A DNA stretch of 64,000 nucleotides from Bacteroides congonensis (GCF_900130125.1 NZ_FQXY01000006.1:248001-312000); one strand, 5' to 3'. Positions 37,250-46,530 are shown, counted from the first letter of the stretch. Made by a program: numbers and translations. The notes: generated by a model not told the origin, from the sequence alone.

Positions 37250-38314
37250 ATGAAAAAAATTACGTATGTATTTGCTACTTTCATGTTGCTATTTGTATCC
37301 TGTAATAACGAGGATATAATTGAAACGGCACCAGCCAGCCAAGTGAATCCTAATACCTCTGGAATGAGTGACTCATTTAAAGATTTCATGTGGGATGGGA
37401 TATATGAAATAAGGGATGGTAAAGAAGTCGATTTGACTGACTCGCAACTACTGACCAGGGGCAATGTTCAGACATTCTATGAGATATCTACAATCCAACC
37501 AAACTATATATATTTAGGATCTGTATTAACTGCCGAATCTATTAATAAGGGGGTATATGCTCCTGTTGGTTTTCCAAACGATTTAAAAAAGAATATTACA
37601 ATATCCTTCTCTTTACCTATAAAATCGAAGGAGGTAGCTCCTAAAAAATCAGCATTTACCAATGCAATTATTGATGCAATTGGTGATAGAGATTTTAGTG
37701 GTAAGCAATCTCAAGTCTTCTCATATAAAATGAAGGAGTTTTCTTTTTATAGAGAAGTTAAGCTTGCTTTCGCAGCTAATGTTAATATCGGGCAGATTTT
37801 TTCTATCAACACGGAAGTAAATAGTAATAAAATACATCGTCAGTCTGCTTTATTTGTTGATTTTAGCCAAATATATTTCAATGTAGCCATGGATATACCA
37901 GATGATGGAAATATATTTTCTGATGAGAACACGAGACAAAAGTATCTAGAAAAGAATCCCGTCTATGTAAATTCTGTCAACTATGGACGAAAGGGCATCA
38001 TACTTGTGGAGTCTAACGAAACTTATAGTGTTTTATCCGTAGCAATCAGAGCTGCTTTTAATGCGAAGATAGTCAGTGGTTCGCTTTCGATTGATGCTAA
38101 GACAGAAGAGATTCTCAAACAAGCTGAAATATCCATTTGCATTATAGGAGGTGACGGCCAAGCGGCAACCCAGACAGTGAAAGGCTTTGACGAATTTCAA
38201 AAGTTTATAATTAATGGAGGGGTGTATAGCAAAGAAGTTTATGGTGTTCCTATTTCATTCTCTGCCGGATATGCTTCTGATAACTCTATGTTTGTTACGG
38301 AATTTGAAATTTGA
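37250..38314 (+). CDS. Short CDC-like lipoprotein (CDCL-short)
   Basis: 354 residues. Signal sequence with a probable lipobox (LFVSC) and NNED after the Cys. The CDC-like core is well kept: ITISFSLPIKSKEVAPKKSAF, YKMKEFSFYREVKLAFAANVNIGQIFSI (first hairpin region), QIYFNVAMDIP, YVNSVNYGRKGIILVES with Y245-G-R, SICIIGGDGQAATQTVKGFDEF, and VYGVPISFSAGYASDNSMFVTEF at the end of domain 3. The chain stops there, so domain 4 is absent. In described systems a short form is recruited by a long form to make large ring pores. Here the long partner encoded 15 bases upstream is broken. Confidence 0.82.
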   Translation: MKKITYVFATFMLLFVSCNNEDIIETAPASQVNPNTSGMSDSFKDFMWDGIYEIRDGKEVDLTDSQLLTRGNVQTFYEISTIQPNYIYLGSVLTAESINKGVYAPVGFPNDLKKNITISFSLPIKSKEVAPKKSAFTNAIIDAIGDRDFSGKQSQVFSYKMKEFSFYREVKLAFAANVNIGQIFSINTEVNSNKIHRQSALFVDFSQIYFNVAMDIPDDGNIFSDENTRQKYLEKNPVYVNSVNYGRKGIILVESNETYSVLSVAIRAAFNAKIVSGSLSIDAKTEEILKQAEISICIIGGDGQAATQTVKGFDEFQKFIINGGVYSKEVYGVPISFSAGYASDNSMFVTEFEI

Positions 38315-38380
38315 TTCTTAAATAGGTTGAGAACCTGATAAATAAAATATATAATAGAAGAAAGGATTATATTATAAATA

Positions 38381-38413
38381 AAGCAAGCCTGCTATACGAC
38401 AGGCTTGCTTTTT
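38381..38413 (+). terminator. Terminator of the CDC-like operon
   Basis: A perfect 11-bp stem (AAGCAAGCCTG 38381-38391; CAGGCTTGCTT 38400-38410) is followed by TTT. It closes the four-gene unit. Confidence 0.85.
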
Positions 38414-38423
38414 GTTACTTGCA

Positions 38424-38743
38424 CTAAATACTATTTCCGTTTGGTTTTGTGATTCCTTTAGCAGTGTAAAGGTCATTTTCGCTATCTATTTGTTTGGAGA
38501 ATATGGTACGGTAATCTTTGGTTCCGTGCCGGTAGTTGATGACAATAAAGCTTTTTTCGCAGATATCCCTACTTTTTAAATACTAGTTGGGGTAAGCACT
38601 AAATTCGTTATTTATGGTCTTGGTATTTCGGCACAGTTGTTGGTATGCTTCCTCTTCATAATTAAAATCATTTGTATAAAAAGGACAGGAGGCTTGGTGG
38701 CATAGGTCTTTTAAGCGCTTTTCTCATTGAAATGAACATCCAT
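38424..38743 (-). pseudogene. Decayed gene of about 105 codons, family unknown
   Basis: On the minus strand ATG 38743 reads MDVHFNEK. A one-base shift at an A-run near 38718 then continues RLKDLCHQASCPFYTND and on through YEEEAYQQLCRNTKTINN. A TAG at 38585-38583 interrupts it, and YLKSRDICEKSFIVINYRHG continues to a TAG at 38424. The amino-acid composition is coding-like on both sides of each lesion. It has one frameshift and one stop. I do not recognise the family. Confidence 0.55.
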
Positions 38744-38768
38744 AAAAAAGAAAAAGAATAAAAACTAA

Positions 38769-38810
38769 AATCCCCGAAGCGTTGACTATCCTGTCGTTAC
38801 TTCGGGGATT
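38769..38810 (-). terminator. Terminator of the winged-helix gene
   Basis: AATCCCCGAAG (38769-38779) and CTTCGGGGATT (38800-38810) form an 11-bp stem with a 20-base loop. T-rich sequence follows on the minus strand, and also on the plus strand. Confidence 0.8.
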
Positions 38811-38840
38811 CTTTTGTTCTTGTTCAGGTACTAAACACCT

Positions 38841-39059
38841 TTAGCCAATGTAAACATTCACACAGAGATACACGTAAAGTTCTTCATCACACTGGTCGAA
38901 CTCTATCTTATTCTCTCTTGACAACCATCCTAAAGCGGCGCCCAACTCTTTGTCCTTCAGCCCGGATTTTCTTTTCAAAAGTCCGTAGCCCCACTTCTCA
39001 TTATTGCTAAGCAGTTGCCAAACTTTACCGGCATTCACGCCGATTTCACTTCTATTCAT
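38841..39059 (-). CDS. Small winged helix-turn-helix protein
   Basis: 72 residues. The whole chain fits the short winged-HTH family common in Bacteroides (IGVNAGKVWQLLSNNEKWGYGLLKRKSGLKDKELGAALGWLSRENKI). It is presumably a DNA-binding protein with no separate sensor domain. It is divergent from the pyruvate oxidase gene and has its own terminator. The target is unknown. Confidence 0.82.
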   Translation of the reverse strand: MNRSEIGVNAGKVWQLLSNNEKWGYGLLKRKSGLKDKELGAALGWLSRENKIEFDQCDEELYVYLCVNVYIG

Positions 39060-39294
39060 TTTCTACAGTTATTAAGAGGTTTAAAACATTAGGTTAAGAT
39101 TTCGCCTATAAAGATAACAAATGGATACTGCATTTGTTTATTCTATTTTGCTAAAAAGTTGTTACAAAATTCTTTTTAACACAAAAACTGCGATGTGTTC
39201 CAACACAAAGCCGTTATTAGTATATGTTAAAACAGAACTTTTCTTTGCAGATAGCTGTTATTACTTAAAAATCAATCCTAAATCAATTACAGAT

Positions 39295-41034
39295 ATGGCA
39301 AGAAAAGTAGCAGAACAGCTCATAGATACCCTGGTACAATCCGGTGTAGAACGCATTTATGCAGTGACGGGCGACAGTCTGAATGAAGTAAACGAAGCTG
39401 TCAGAAAGAACGATAAAATTAAATGGATACATGTCCGCCACGAAGAAACTGGGGCGTATGCTGCGGCAGCGGAAGCACAACTGACCGGTCGTCCGGGATG
39501 CTGCGCCGGAAGTAGCGGCCCGGGGCATGTTCATCTTATCAATGGTTTGTATGACGCTCACCGTTCGGGCGCTCCGGTTATTACCATTGCTTCCACTATT
39601 CCCACCGGGGAGTTCGGCACTGAATATTTTCAGGAGACAAATACCATTAAACTATTCAATGATTGTAGTTATTATAATGAGGTGGCTACCACGCCAACGC
39701 AATTTCCCCGCATGCTTCAATCGGCTATTCAGACGGCTATCACCCGCAAAGGGGTATCGGTTATCGGGTTGCCGGGTGATTTGGCAAAGGCTTCTGCTGT
39801 TTCTGTCGATTCATCGGTCCGTAACTATCCTGTCGTGCCGGAAGTTTGTCCGGCGGAAGAGGATTTGGCACAACTGGCTGATTTATTAAACAAGTATAAA
39901 CGTATCACTCTTTTCTGCGGTATCGGTTGCCGGGGAGCTCACGAGGAAGTAATTGCACTTTCCGAGAAACTGAATGCTCCGGTGGTTTATACTTTCAAGG
40001 GGAAGATGGAAGTACAATATGAGAATCCGTATGAAGTGGGTATGACCGGACTTTTGGGAATGCCTTCGGGATATTACAGCATGCATGAAGCGGAAGTGCT
40101 TCTTATGCTCGGAACAGATTTTCCTTATTCTGCTTTCTTGCCGGATGACATTAAGATAGCTCAGATTGATATAAAGCCCGAACGTTTGGGTCGGCGTGCC
40201 AAAGTGGATATCGGACTTTGCGGAGATGTAAAACTGAGTATTCAGGCTTTACTCCGTATGCTGAATCCGAAAACGGATGATACATTCCTGGTGAAGCAGC
40301 TCAAAAGGTATGAGGGAGTGAAGAAAGACCTCGCTGCCTATACGGAAAATAAAGGGGAGGTGAATAAGATTCATCCCGAATATGTAATGTCCGAGATTGA
40401 CAAGCTGGCTTCGGATGATGCTGTATTCACAGTAGATACGGGGATGACTTGTGTATGGGGAGCACGTTATCTGCAAGCAACAGGGATGCGCCATATGCTG
40501 GGTTCTTTCAATCACGGTTCTATGGCTAATGCGTTACCGCAAGCTATTGGCGCGGCTTTGGCTTGCCCCGACCGTCAGGTAGTTGCGCTTTGTGGAGACG
40601 GCGGATTGTCGATGACTTTGGGAGATTTGGAGACGGTTGTTCAATATAAGTTGCCGATTAAGATTATCGTATTCAATAACCGTTCACTGGGAATGGTGAA
40701 ACTGGAAATGGAAGTGGACGGACTACCGGACTGGCAAACAAATATGCTGAATCCCGATTTTGCCCAAGTAGCCGAAGCAATGGGAATGACAGGATTCAAT
40801 GTCAGTAACCCGGAAGAAGTATTAACGACTCTATTCAATGCTTTCGAACTGGATGGCCCTGTACTCGTGAATATCATGACCGACCCGAATGCACTTGCCA
40901 TGCCGCCTAAAATTGAACTGGGACAGATGGTAGGTTTTGCCCAATCCATGTATAAGTTGTTAATCAACGGACGTTCACAAGAGGTTATTGATACTATCAA
41001 TTCGAATTATAAGCATATAAGGGAAGTATTTTAA
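39295..41034 (+). CDS. poxB: Thiamine-diphosphate-dependent pyruvate oxidase/dehydrogenase (quinone)-like
   Basis: 579 residues from ATG 39295 (MARKVAEQLIDTLVQSGVERIY); a frame from 39121 adds a non-typical leader. The N-terminal PYR domain has the HVRHEETGAYAAAAEAQLTG segment with the ThDP-activating Glu. A central FAD/nucleotide-type domain follows, then the C-terminal PP domain with CGDGGLSMTLGDLETVVQY and VFNNRSLGMVKLE (GDG-NN ThDP motif). The closest family is PoxB/pyruvate oxidase. Other ThDP enzymes of the acetolactate synthase group are possible, though the neighbourhood has no partner subunit. Confidence 0.88.
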   Translation: MARKVAEQLIDTLVQSGVERIYAVTGDSLNEVNEAVRKNDKIKWIHVRHEETGAYAAAAEAQLTGRPGCCAGSSGPGHVHLINGLYDAHRSGAPVITIASTIPTGEFGTEYFQETNTIKLFNDCSYYNEVATTPTQFPRMLQSAIQTAITRKGVSVIGLPGDLAKASAVSVDSSVRNYPVVPEVCPAEEDLAQLADLLNKYKRITLFCGIGCRGAHEEVIALSEKLNAPVVYTFKGKMEVQYENPYEVGMTGLLGMPSGYYSMHEAEVLLMLGTDFPYSAFLPDDIKIAQIDIKPERLGRRAKVDIGLCGDVKLSIQALLRMLNPKTDDTFLVKQLKRYEGVKKDLAAYTENKGEVNKIHPEYVMSEIDKLASDDAVFTVDTGMTCVWGARYLQATGMRHMLGSFNHGSMANALPQAIGAALACPDRQVVALCGDGGLSMTLGDLETVVQYKLPIKIIVFNNRSLGMVKLEMEVDGLPDWQTNMLNPDFAQVAEAMGMTGFNVSNPEEVLTTLFNAFELDGPVLVNIMTDPNALAMPPKIELGQMVGFAQSMYKLLINGRSQEVIDTINSNYKHIREVF

Positions 41035-41069
41035 GTTGAGTGACAAGGGTGATTATCATTTTATTTTCT

Positions 41070-41077
41070 TATGTTTG
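41070..41077 (+). promoter_or_regulatory. -7 box upstream of the DUF2157 operon
   Basis: TATGTTTG matches TAnnTTTG exactly, 23 bases before ATG 41101. No clear -33 TTTG was found at the right distance. Confidence 0.4.
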
Positions 41078-41100
41078 TAATCATCTAAAAGTTGAAACAT

Positions 41101-42048
41101 ATGGAAAAGGCTGACTCTTCACCCTTGTCACGACAAGCTTTGTACGCAAACAAAAAGGAATGGAACCGGTTTCTATCCATTTTCTTATTAGCAGTGGGCA
41201 TTGGTTTTACCGTATCAGGTATCATTTTTTTCTTTGCCTATAACTGGAACGACCTGCCCAAATTTGCAAAACTGGGAATTGTAGAAGTATTATTAATATC
41301 TTCTGTCTTGCTTGCCGTATTCACCCGATGGAACAGGCTCGTCAAACAGATTCTTCTTACAGGAGCGACTTTCCTGATAGGTACGCTCTTTGCCGTCTTC
41401 GGACAAATTTATCAGATAGGTGCTGATGCCTACGACCTTTTCCTGAGTTGGACACTTTTTACTATCCTTTGGGCGGTTGCTGCCCGTTTTGCTCCGTTAT
41501 GGCTGACCTTTATCGGATTACTTTGTACAACGATATGGCTGTATAATATACAAATAGCCAGTCGCGGCTCATGGGAAATGATTCTGTTTGCCAATGCAGT
41601 AACTTGGATATGCGCTTTGGCAACTGTCATCACAGAATGGATGAGTATAAAAGGGAGTCTGAATAAACAAAACCGCTGGTTTGTCAGCCTCCTTTCATTG
41701 GCTACCATTGTGCACGCCAGTTATCTTATGATGTTGGCGATTTCTGATACCAGCTCTCTTACAATAGCAACCATCTGCGAAGAAAAAGCTATAACCGTTT
41801 CACTCATAAGCACTATTCTTATATTCTCTGCGGGACTATGGTTTGGATGGAAAGAAAAGAATCTGTTCTACCTGGCTGTTATTCCTTTTGCGACATTGAT
41901 GATTCTATTGACTACATTCATATGCCACAGCGGTTTGAGAGATGTCAATCTATTCTTCTTTTCAGGAATTATGGTTATCACCGGAACAACCTTACTTATC
42001 TACATTATTCTTCAACTAAAAAAGAAGTGGTATGGCACAGAAGCATAA
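41101..42048 (+). CDS. DUF2157 multi-pass membrane protein
   Basis: 315 residues from ATG 41101; an upstream TTG in frame adds three residues. A soluble head (SPLSRQALYANKKEWNRF) precedes eight or more membrane helices (FLSIFLLAVGIGFTVSGIIFFFAYNWNDLPKFAKLG is typical of DUF2157). Function unknown. It forms a unit with the next two genes, which overlap: DUF4401 starts 17 bases before this stop. That trio is conserved in many Proteobacteria and Bacteroidetes. Confidence 0.85.
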   Translation: MEKADSSPLSRQALYANKKEWNRFLSIFLLAVGIGFTVSGIIFFFAYNWNDLPKFAKLGIVEVLLISSVLLAVFTRWNRLVKQILLTGATFLIGTLFAVFGQIYQIGADAYDLFLSWTLFTILWAVAARFAPLWLTFIGLLCTTIWLYNIQIASRGSWEMILFANAVTWICALATVITEWMSIKGSLNKQNRWFVSLLSLATIVHASYLMMLAISDTSSLTIATICEEKAITVSLISTILIFSAGLWFGWKEKNLFYLAVIPFATLMILLTTFICHSGLRDVNLFFFSGIMVITGTTLLIYIILQLKKKWYGTEA

Positions 42049-43000
42049 TCTCACAATTCAAGTGGTATCCATCATCGGTGGAATACTGACTGCTATCTTT
42101 TTTCTCGGATTTCTTGCACTTGCCCGAATCCTAAGCTCCGAAATCTCATGCCTGTTAGTCGGGAGTTTATTGATTATTACTACATTAACAATCAGCCGTC
42201 TTGTCATCCGGTCTTTCCTGGATGCTATGAATATCACTTTATATATTGCAGGATGCGTATTGGTTGGCTTTGGGCTTAGTGATTATATGAATATACTTTT
42301 CATTGCACTTATGGGAATCAGTATGCTCACCTTCTGCCTGTCGAAAGGTTTCATCCTGCCCTTTCTTTCAGTGATTGCGTTTATCATATCCTTATTTGGA
42401 GAAATAACTCATATATTTTCTTCTTCCTATCCTCTGCAAATTGCAGTAGTTCCTGTGATGGCAGTATTCCTGTTCACCAATCTTTTCGAAGTGAAACTGC
42501 TTGCCCGATTAGGAAATAGTTTTTCCAAATACATGCCATTCCATTACGGACTATTCGTTTCTTGTCTTGTTTTAATGAGTGGACTGTCAATCAATTATCT
42601 GACACAGGATATGAATTATTGGATTATATCCTGCATTCTGTCTGTATTTATATGGATAGGACTTCTCATCATGGTTCAACGGATTATGAAAGTCATGCAA
42701 GTGGATAACCCGGTACATCAGGCCGGCATCTATATTCTTTGTATCGTCATCTGTCTGCCCACTATATTTGCCCCTTATTTATCCGGTAGCTTATTGTTGA
42801 TTCTGATATGTTTCCATTATGGCTATAAAGCAGAGTGTGCAGCCTCACTCCTTCTCTTTATCTATGCTGTTTCCAAATATTACTATGATTTGAATATAAG
42901 CTTACTTATTAAGTCTATCACGTTATTCATTATTGGAATTTCCTTTATTGCAGCCTGGTATTTCTTCACTCAAAAAAGAATAAGACATGAAAAAATATAG
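42032..43000 (+). CDS. DUF4401 multi-pass membrane protein
   Basis: 322 residues, with about ten hydrophobic helices spread over the whole length (VVSIIGGILTAIFFLGFLAL onward) and a basic C-terminus (FFTQKRIRHEKI). It overlaps DUF2157 by 17 bases and the following gene by 14 bases, so translation is probably coupled. The role is unknown. The fixed partnership suggests a membrane complex of the three products. Confidence 0.82.
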   Translation: MAQKHNLTIQVVSIIGGILTAIFFLGFLALARILSSEISCLLVGSLLIITTLTISRLVIRSFLDAMNITLYIAGCVLVGFGLSDYMNILFIALMGISMLTFCLSKGFILPFLSVIAFIISLFGEITHIFSSSYPLQIAVVPVMAVFLFTNLFEVKLLARLGNSFSKYMPFHYGLFVSCLVLMSGLSINYLTQDMNYWIISCILSVFIWIGLLIMVQRIMKVMQVDNPVHQAGIYILCIVICLPTIFAPYLSGSLLLILICFHYGYKAECAASLLLFIYAVSKYYYDLNISLLIKSITLFIIGISFIAAWYFFTQKRIRHEKI

Positions 43001-43490
43001 TCGGATATTGATTATTGCAAATCTTATATTGCTACTGGGATACTTCAACTGGTCAGTTTTCAAGAAAGAACAGACTTTGAAGGATGGACAATTAGTGTTA
43101 TTACACTTAGCTCCCGTTGACCCTCGTTCTCTCATGCAAGGGGACTACATGAGACTCAACTACGAAATAAACTCATCTTCGTCAGACTTTATAGATGAGC
43201 AGACTGCCACGCGCGGTTATGCCATACTCCAAACGGACAGTAATCAGGTAGGTCAACTTATACGATTGCAGAATGCTCTAATACCTTTGAATGATAATGA
43301 GATAGCTATCAAATACAAAATAGTAAATAATCGGATATTTCTCGGTGCCGAATCCTTCTTCTTTGAAGAAGGACAGGATACTCTTTATCAGAATGCCATG
43401 TATGGTGGGCTAAAAGTGGATGATAAAGGACAAAGTTTACTAATTGGATTGTATGATGAGAACTTTCAGCATATCCAACCAGATAAATAG
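42987..43490 (+). CDS. GDYXXLXY-domain protein
   Basis: 167 residues. One N-terminal membrane anchor (ILIIANLILLLGYFNWSVF) and a periplasmic domain with the family motif exact as GDYMRLNY, in MQGDYMRLNYEINSS (about residues 51-65). The family always occurs with DUF2157/DUF4401 membrane proteins. No enzymatic function is known. Confidence 0.88.
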   Translation: MKKYSRILIIANLILLLGYFNWSVFKKEQTLKDGQLVLLHLAPVDPRSLMQGDYMRLNYEINSSSSDFIDEQTATRGYAILQTDSNQVGQLIRLQNALIPLNDNEIAIKYKIVNNRIFLGAESFFFEEGQDTLYQNAMYGGLKVDDKGQSLLIGLYDENFQHIQPDK

Positions 43491-43497
43491 AATATAA

Positions 43498-43527
43498 AAA
43501 TCCCGGACTTTCTCAAGCCCGGGATTT
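43498..43527 (+). terminator. Terminator of the DUF2157 operon
   Basis: AAATCCCGG (43498-43506) pairs with CCGGGATTT (43519-43527), 9 bp perfect, starting 7 bases after the stop codon. Confidence 0.8.
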
Positions 43528-43612
43528 CCATATTCTCAAAACATCTCCTTATCTATAGGGAAATAAGGGACTAGCAAATTGTTTCTAGCGCAACAAAGAA
43601 GATGCCTTAAGA

Positions 43613-43653
43613 CAAAAAAGGGATACCTGTGGGAAATAAGGGAGGTATCCCTT
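43613..43653 (-). terminator. Strong minus-strand terminator in the 43.5-43.8 kb gap
   Basis: AAGGGATACC (43618-43627) pairs with GGTATCCCTT (43644-43653), 10 bp perfect. On the minus strand a TTTTTT run follows at once (43619-43614). Confidence 0.75.
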
Positions 43654-43764
43654 CCAAGAGAAAAACATTTGAAAACATACTTTCACAAGCATAATTTTCA
43701 GTCCATCTCTCAGTATATTTCTTGTAAAGGATTTATAATCCTATATTACAACTTGTAAAGAGAA

Positions 43765-43796
43765 GGCATCTTCAGTCTATGAAAAATTAAGATGCC
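43765..43796 (-). terminator. First hairpin after the S-layer-like gene
   Basis: GGCATCTT (43765-43772) and AAGATGCC (43789-43796) form an 8-bp stem 35 bases after the stop of the minus-strand gene, with T-rich sequence beyond. The gap 43491-43830 contains this hairpin, the one at 43613 and the plus-strand terminator. Nothing else is visible in it. Confidence 0.55.
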
Positions 43797-43830
43797 CTCA
43801 ATTACAAATCTTTTAATCTAGATTACTTAT

Positions 43831-46467
43831 TTACTGTTTTACTGTTACGTAGATGGATACAGATTTTGTTCTGCCCCACTTATCAAGAATGTTAACATCC
43901 ACTTTACAAGTAGGAGGAGTTACGATTACCGCACCCTCTTTCTTAGATATAACAACTTCCGCTTTATCAGCTGCCTTATTATCAGTATCATCAAGAATAA
44001 GCTTACCAGTCATCGCCAAATAAGTTTGAGCGTCTTCGTCTGCTAATTTAGCCTCAACAGACTCTATTCTGTTATCGTCGAAATTATAGGTCTTAGCACG
44101 AGCATCTATTCTCTTGAAATCATCAGGTGATATAGTTACTGTATTTCCTGCGATTACGAACGGATTCTCTTTTGTTCCTATAGCTTTCTTATCTACCTCT
44201 TTGGTAAATTCAAAAGTACCTTCATAGATTTCTGACTGTATTGTCAAATTGATTCTATCAGTAATAGCCTTCAAACCATCATTTCCAAATGGCGCATAAG
44301 ATACAGTGATATAACGATCAGTATAAGCACCACCCCAGTTTTTATCAGTTGCTGGCTTAGAAGTATAAGGGAAAACTCCAATCTTTGACTCATGAGTTGG
44401 TACACCACCAAGCTCCTCAGTCAACCATGCAGGAGCATCCACTTTCTTACCACCTTCAACTCTAGAAGGTTTCTCTTCTGTAAATGTAATATCTTCCTTA
44501 AGAACATCAGATATAGAACCCTCTTTATATAAAGTATAGAGATCGAAGCTAATCTTATTAGCTTGAGCTGTAGCCGGCACTGTACCATAAGCCTTAGCAT
44601 TACCATCTTTATCAAAGTAAGCAGTTGCACGCTTAAAGACGAACAATTTATCATCTTGCTGATCTACAGTAATCTTGAATGTTGTTTCATACAAGTACTC
44701 ATTGCCTAAATGATCTCCGGGCTTACTATTCTTGAATTTAACTGTTGCAGTATGAGGCACAGCAGCAACTGTTTCAGATTTAAATTCAGCTTTGATTACA
44801 AATTTAGTAACTTTGTCTGTATTAGCAACCCATTTGTCTACTGGATTTCCGTCTTTGCCCAAACCTAGCAACTCCAACTCAATACTCTCATCTACATATT
44901 TCCGAACTGGTGCTCCATTGATCATTGCCTTATCGTCAGTATAAGCAATAGATGCTTCTATAGGGTCGTTCAAGTTGACATTTTTTATAATATCTTCTAC
45001 TGAAGGACCTACAATTTCAGAAGTAGCTGTTAGCTGTTTCTTATCACCACTTACAACCCAAGTCATATCTTTGATTTCAGCTTTCTTTGCCACATAAGTA
45101 AATATCAAATTTACTTTTGCCTCAGTAGTAGCTCCATCAACAGCAAGATAATGAATGGTAACGTCTACTTTAGTTGGCTCATTTGCAATAATTGTATTGT
45201 TCTTTTTATCAAAGTCTACCTTGTCATTATCTGCAACCGTATAATAGTGAGCTACCACCTTATTCAATTCACTACTAAATAATTCATCTAAGCTATAGGA
45301 CTTTTGATAAGTCAAATCTTCGTCAGGAGCTTGAAAACTAACGCTCGGTGTACCATTTTCAGCCTTTTCAGTCTTAACTTTTACGTCATATCCAGAAATG
45401 ATTTCATTACCCCATGCATCTTTTGTTGTAAGCGCATAAGCAGTTTCAGCTTTTTCCAAAGCTGTCAATTCCTCTTGAGTCAATCCATTCGCAAACTTAA
45501 GAGTCAAGTCGTATACACCTTTATTTGCTGTAGGTTCTTTTTCCGGATCCGCTGCACGAGTCAAAGCTTCTAAACTAAAATTATCTTCAATATTAGCAAC
45601 AGCAAAATTAGTATTGCCCTTAGAGTCCGTTAAGCCAATTTCATAAGCTTGAATATCTGCTGCCTTCAAGTTCACAGGATTAATCAATGCATGAATCTTG
45701 CTACCACCTCTGGCAACAAGCACATCTCCTTTTTTCTTGAAAGTTTTGTTTCCATTAAACTCAATATCTTTGCCTGCTATACCATAATATAAAGTAGCTT
45801 CAGCCTCAGCAGAACTTACATCAACAGTACCATCATCTTTTACACCAAGTACACTAATACTCGTGATACGAGCTGACTTCGGCATAGAAACTGTTTCCCA
45901 TTCTTTTGTTTCCTTATTAAGGATATTCAATACCCAAACCAATGGATTACTAGCATCAGCAGTTACATAGATATCTGTAGCAGCTTTCACATCTGTTTTC
46001 TTAGGTTTTTCAGTATCAGCATCCCAAACTATCCAATATCCATCTTCAGAAATCTGCGGTGCGTATCCTGCTGCACCAGGCTGACCTGGTTTGCCTTCAC
46101 CACCCGGTTTACCATCTGTTCCTTTCTTTCCTTCAGCACAAATACCAAGGTCTGTACCATTGACAATCCAGTTCTTTGTTGTTGAATCAATCTTGATTTC
46201 CGTTGGTGTAGCATCTTTACCGCTTGTGATAGAATAACTTTTATTATCATTAAAAGTTATCTTAAATCCATCAGTAATTGGTTCAACATTGGTTACCCAC
46301 TTACCTTCTTTCACAAAATTCTGCAACTCGGCAATGCTAGCTTTGTTTGCGTCAATCTGTGTTTGCAGATTGTCGATGTCATCATCGTAGTCCTTACAAC
46401 CTACATAGGTGACAGTAGAAAGTGCCAGCGCCCCGAAGAACATCACTTTTACAAATTTTCTTTTCAT
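43831..46467 (-). CDS. Large S-layer-like lipoprotein with collagen-like stretch, under an invertible promoter
   Basis: 878 residues. Lipobox TYVGC followed by KDYDDD, a strong surface-export-like tag. A short coiled coil (about 28-55, DNLQTQIDANKASIAELQNFV) resembles the DUF4988/PL29 N-terminal domain. Seven Gly-X-Y triplets start at GKKGTDGKPGGEG (about 113-135). The remaining ~740 residues look like repeated beta-sandwich modules, ending VDVNILDKWGRTKSVSIYVTVKQ. No catalytic motif is visible. Layout, lipidation and the upstream invertible promoter with recombinase match the phase-variable S-layer family known from B. thetaiotaomicron. That assignment is by resemblance and is not proven. 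Confidence 0.72.
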   Translation of the reverse strand: MKRKFVKVMFFGALALSTVTYVGCKDYDDDIDNLQTQIDANKASIAELQNFVKEGKWVTNVEPITDGFKITFNDNKSYSITSGKDATPTEIKIDSTTKNWIVNGTDLGICAEGKKGTDGKPGGEGKPGQPGAAGYAPQISEDGYWIVWDADTEKPKKTDVKAATDIYVTADASNPLVWVLNILNKETKEWETVSMPKSARITSISVLGVKDDGTVDVSSAEAEATLYYGIAGKDIEFNGNKTFKKKGDVLVARGGSKIHALINPVNLKAADIQAYEIGLTDSKGNTNFAVANIEDNFSLEALTRAADPEKEPTANKGVYDLTLKFANGLTQEELTALEKAETAYALTTKDAWGNEIISGYDVKVKTEKAENGTPSVSFQAPDEDLTYQKSYSLDELFSSELNKVVAHYYTVADNDKVDFDKKNNTIIANEPTKVDVTIHYLAVDGATTEAKVNLIFTYVAKKAEIKDMTWVVSGDKKQLTATSEIVGPSVEDIIKNVNLNDPIEASIAYTDDKAMINGAPVRKYVDESIELELLGLGKDGNPVDKWVANTDKVTKFVIKAEFKSETVAAVPHTATVKFKNSKPGDHLGNEYLYETTFKITVDQQDDKLFVFKRATAYFDKDGNAKAYGTVPATAQANKISFDLYTLYKEGSISDVLKEDITFTEEKPSRVEGGKKVDAPAWLTEELGGVPTHESKIGVFPYTSKPATDKNWGGAYTDRYITVSYAPFGNDGLKAITDRINLTIQSEIYEGTFEFTKEVDKKAIGTKENPFVIAGNTVTISPDDFKRIDARAKTYNFDDNRIESVEAKLADEDAQTYLAMTGKLILDDTDNKAADKAEVVISKKEGAVIVTPPTCKVDVNILDKWGRTKSVSIYVTVKQ

Positions 46468-46530
46468 AACTACTTAAAAATTACATTAATAATATATTAT
46501 TAAACACTAAGTTTCAATAATAGACAGCCC

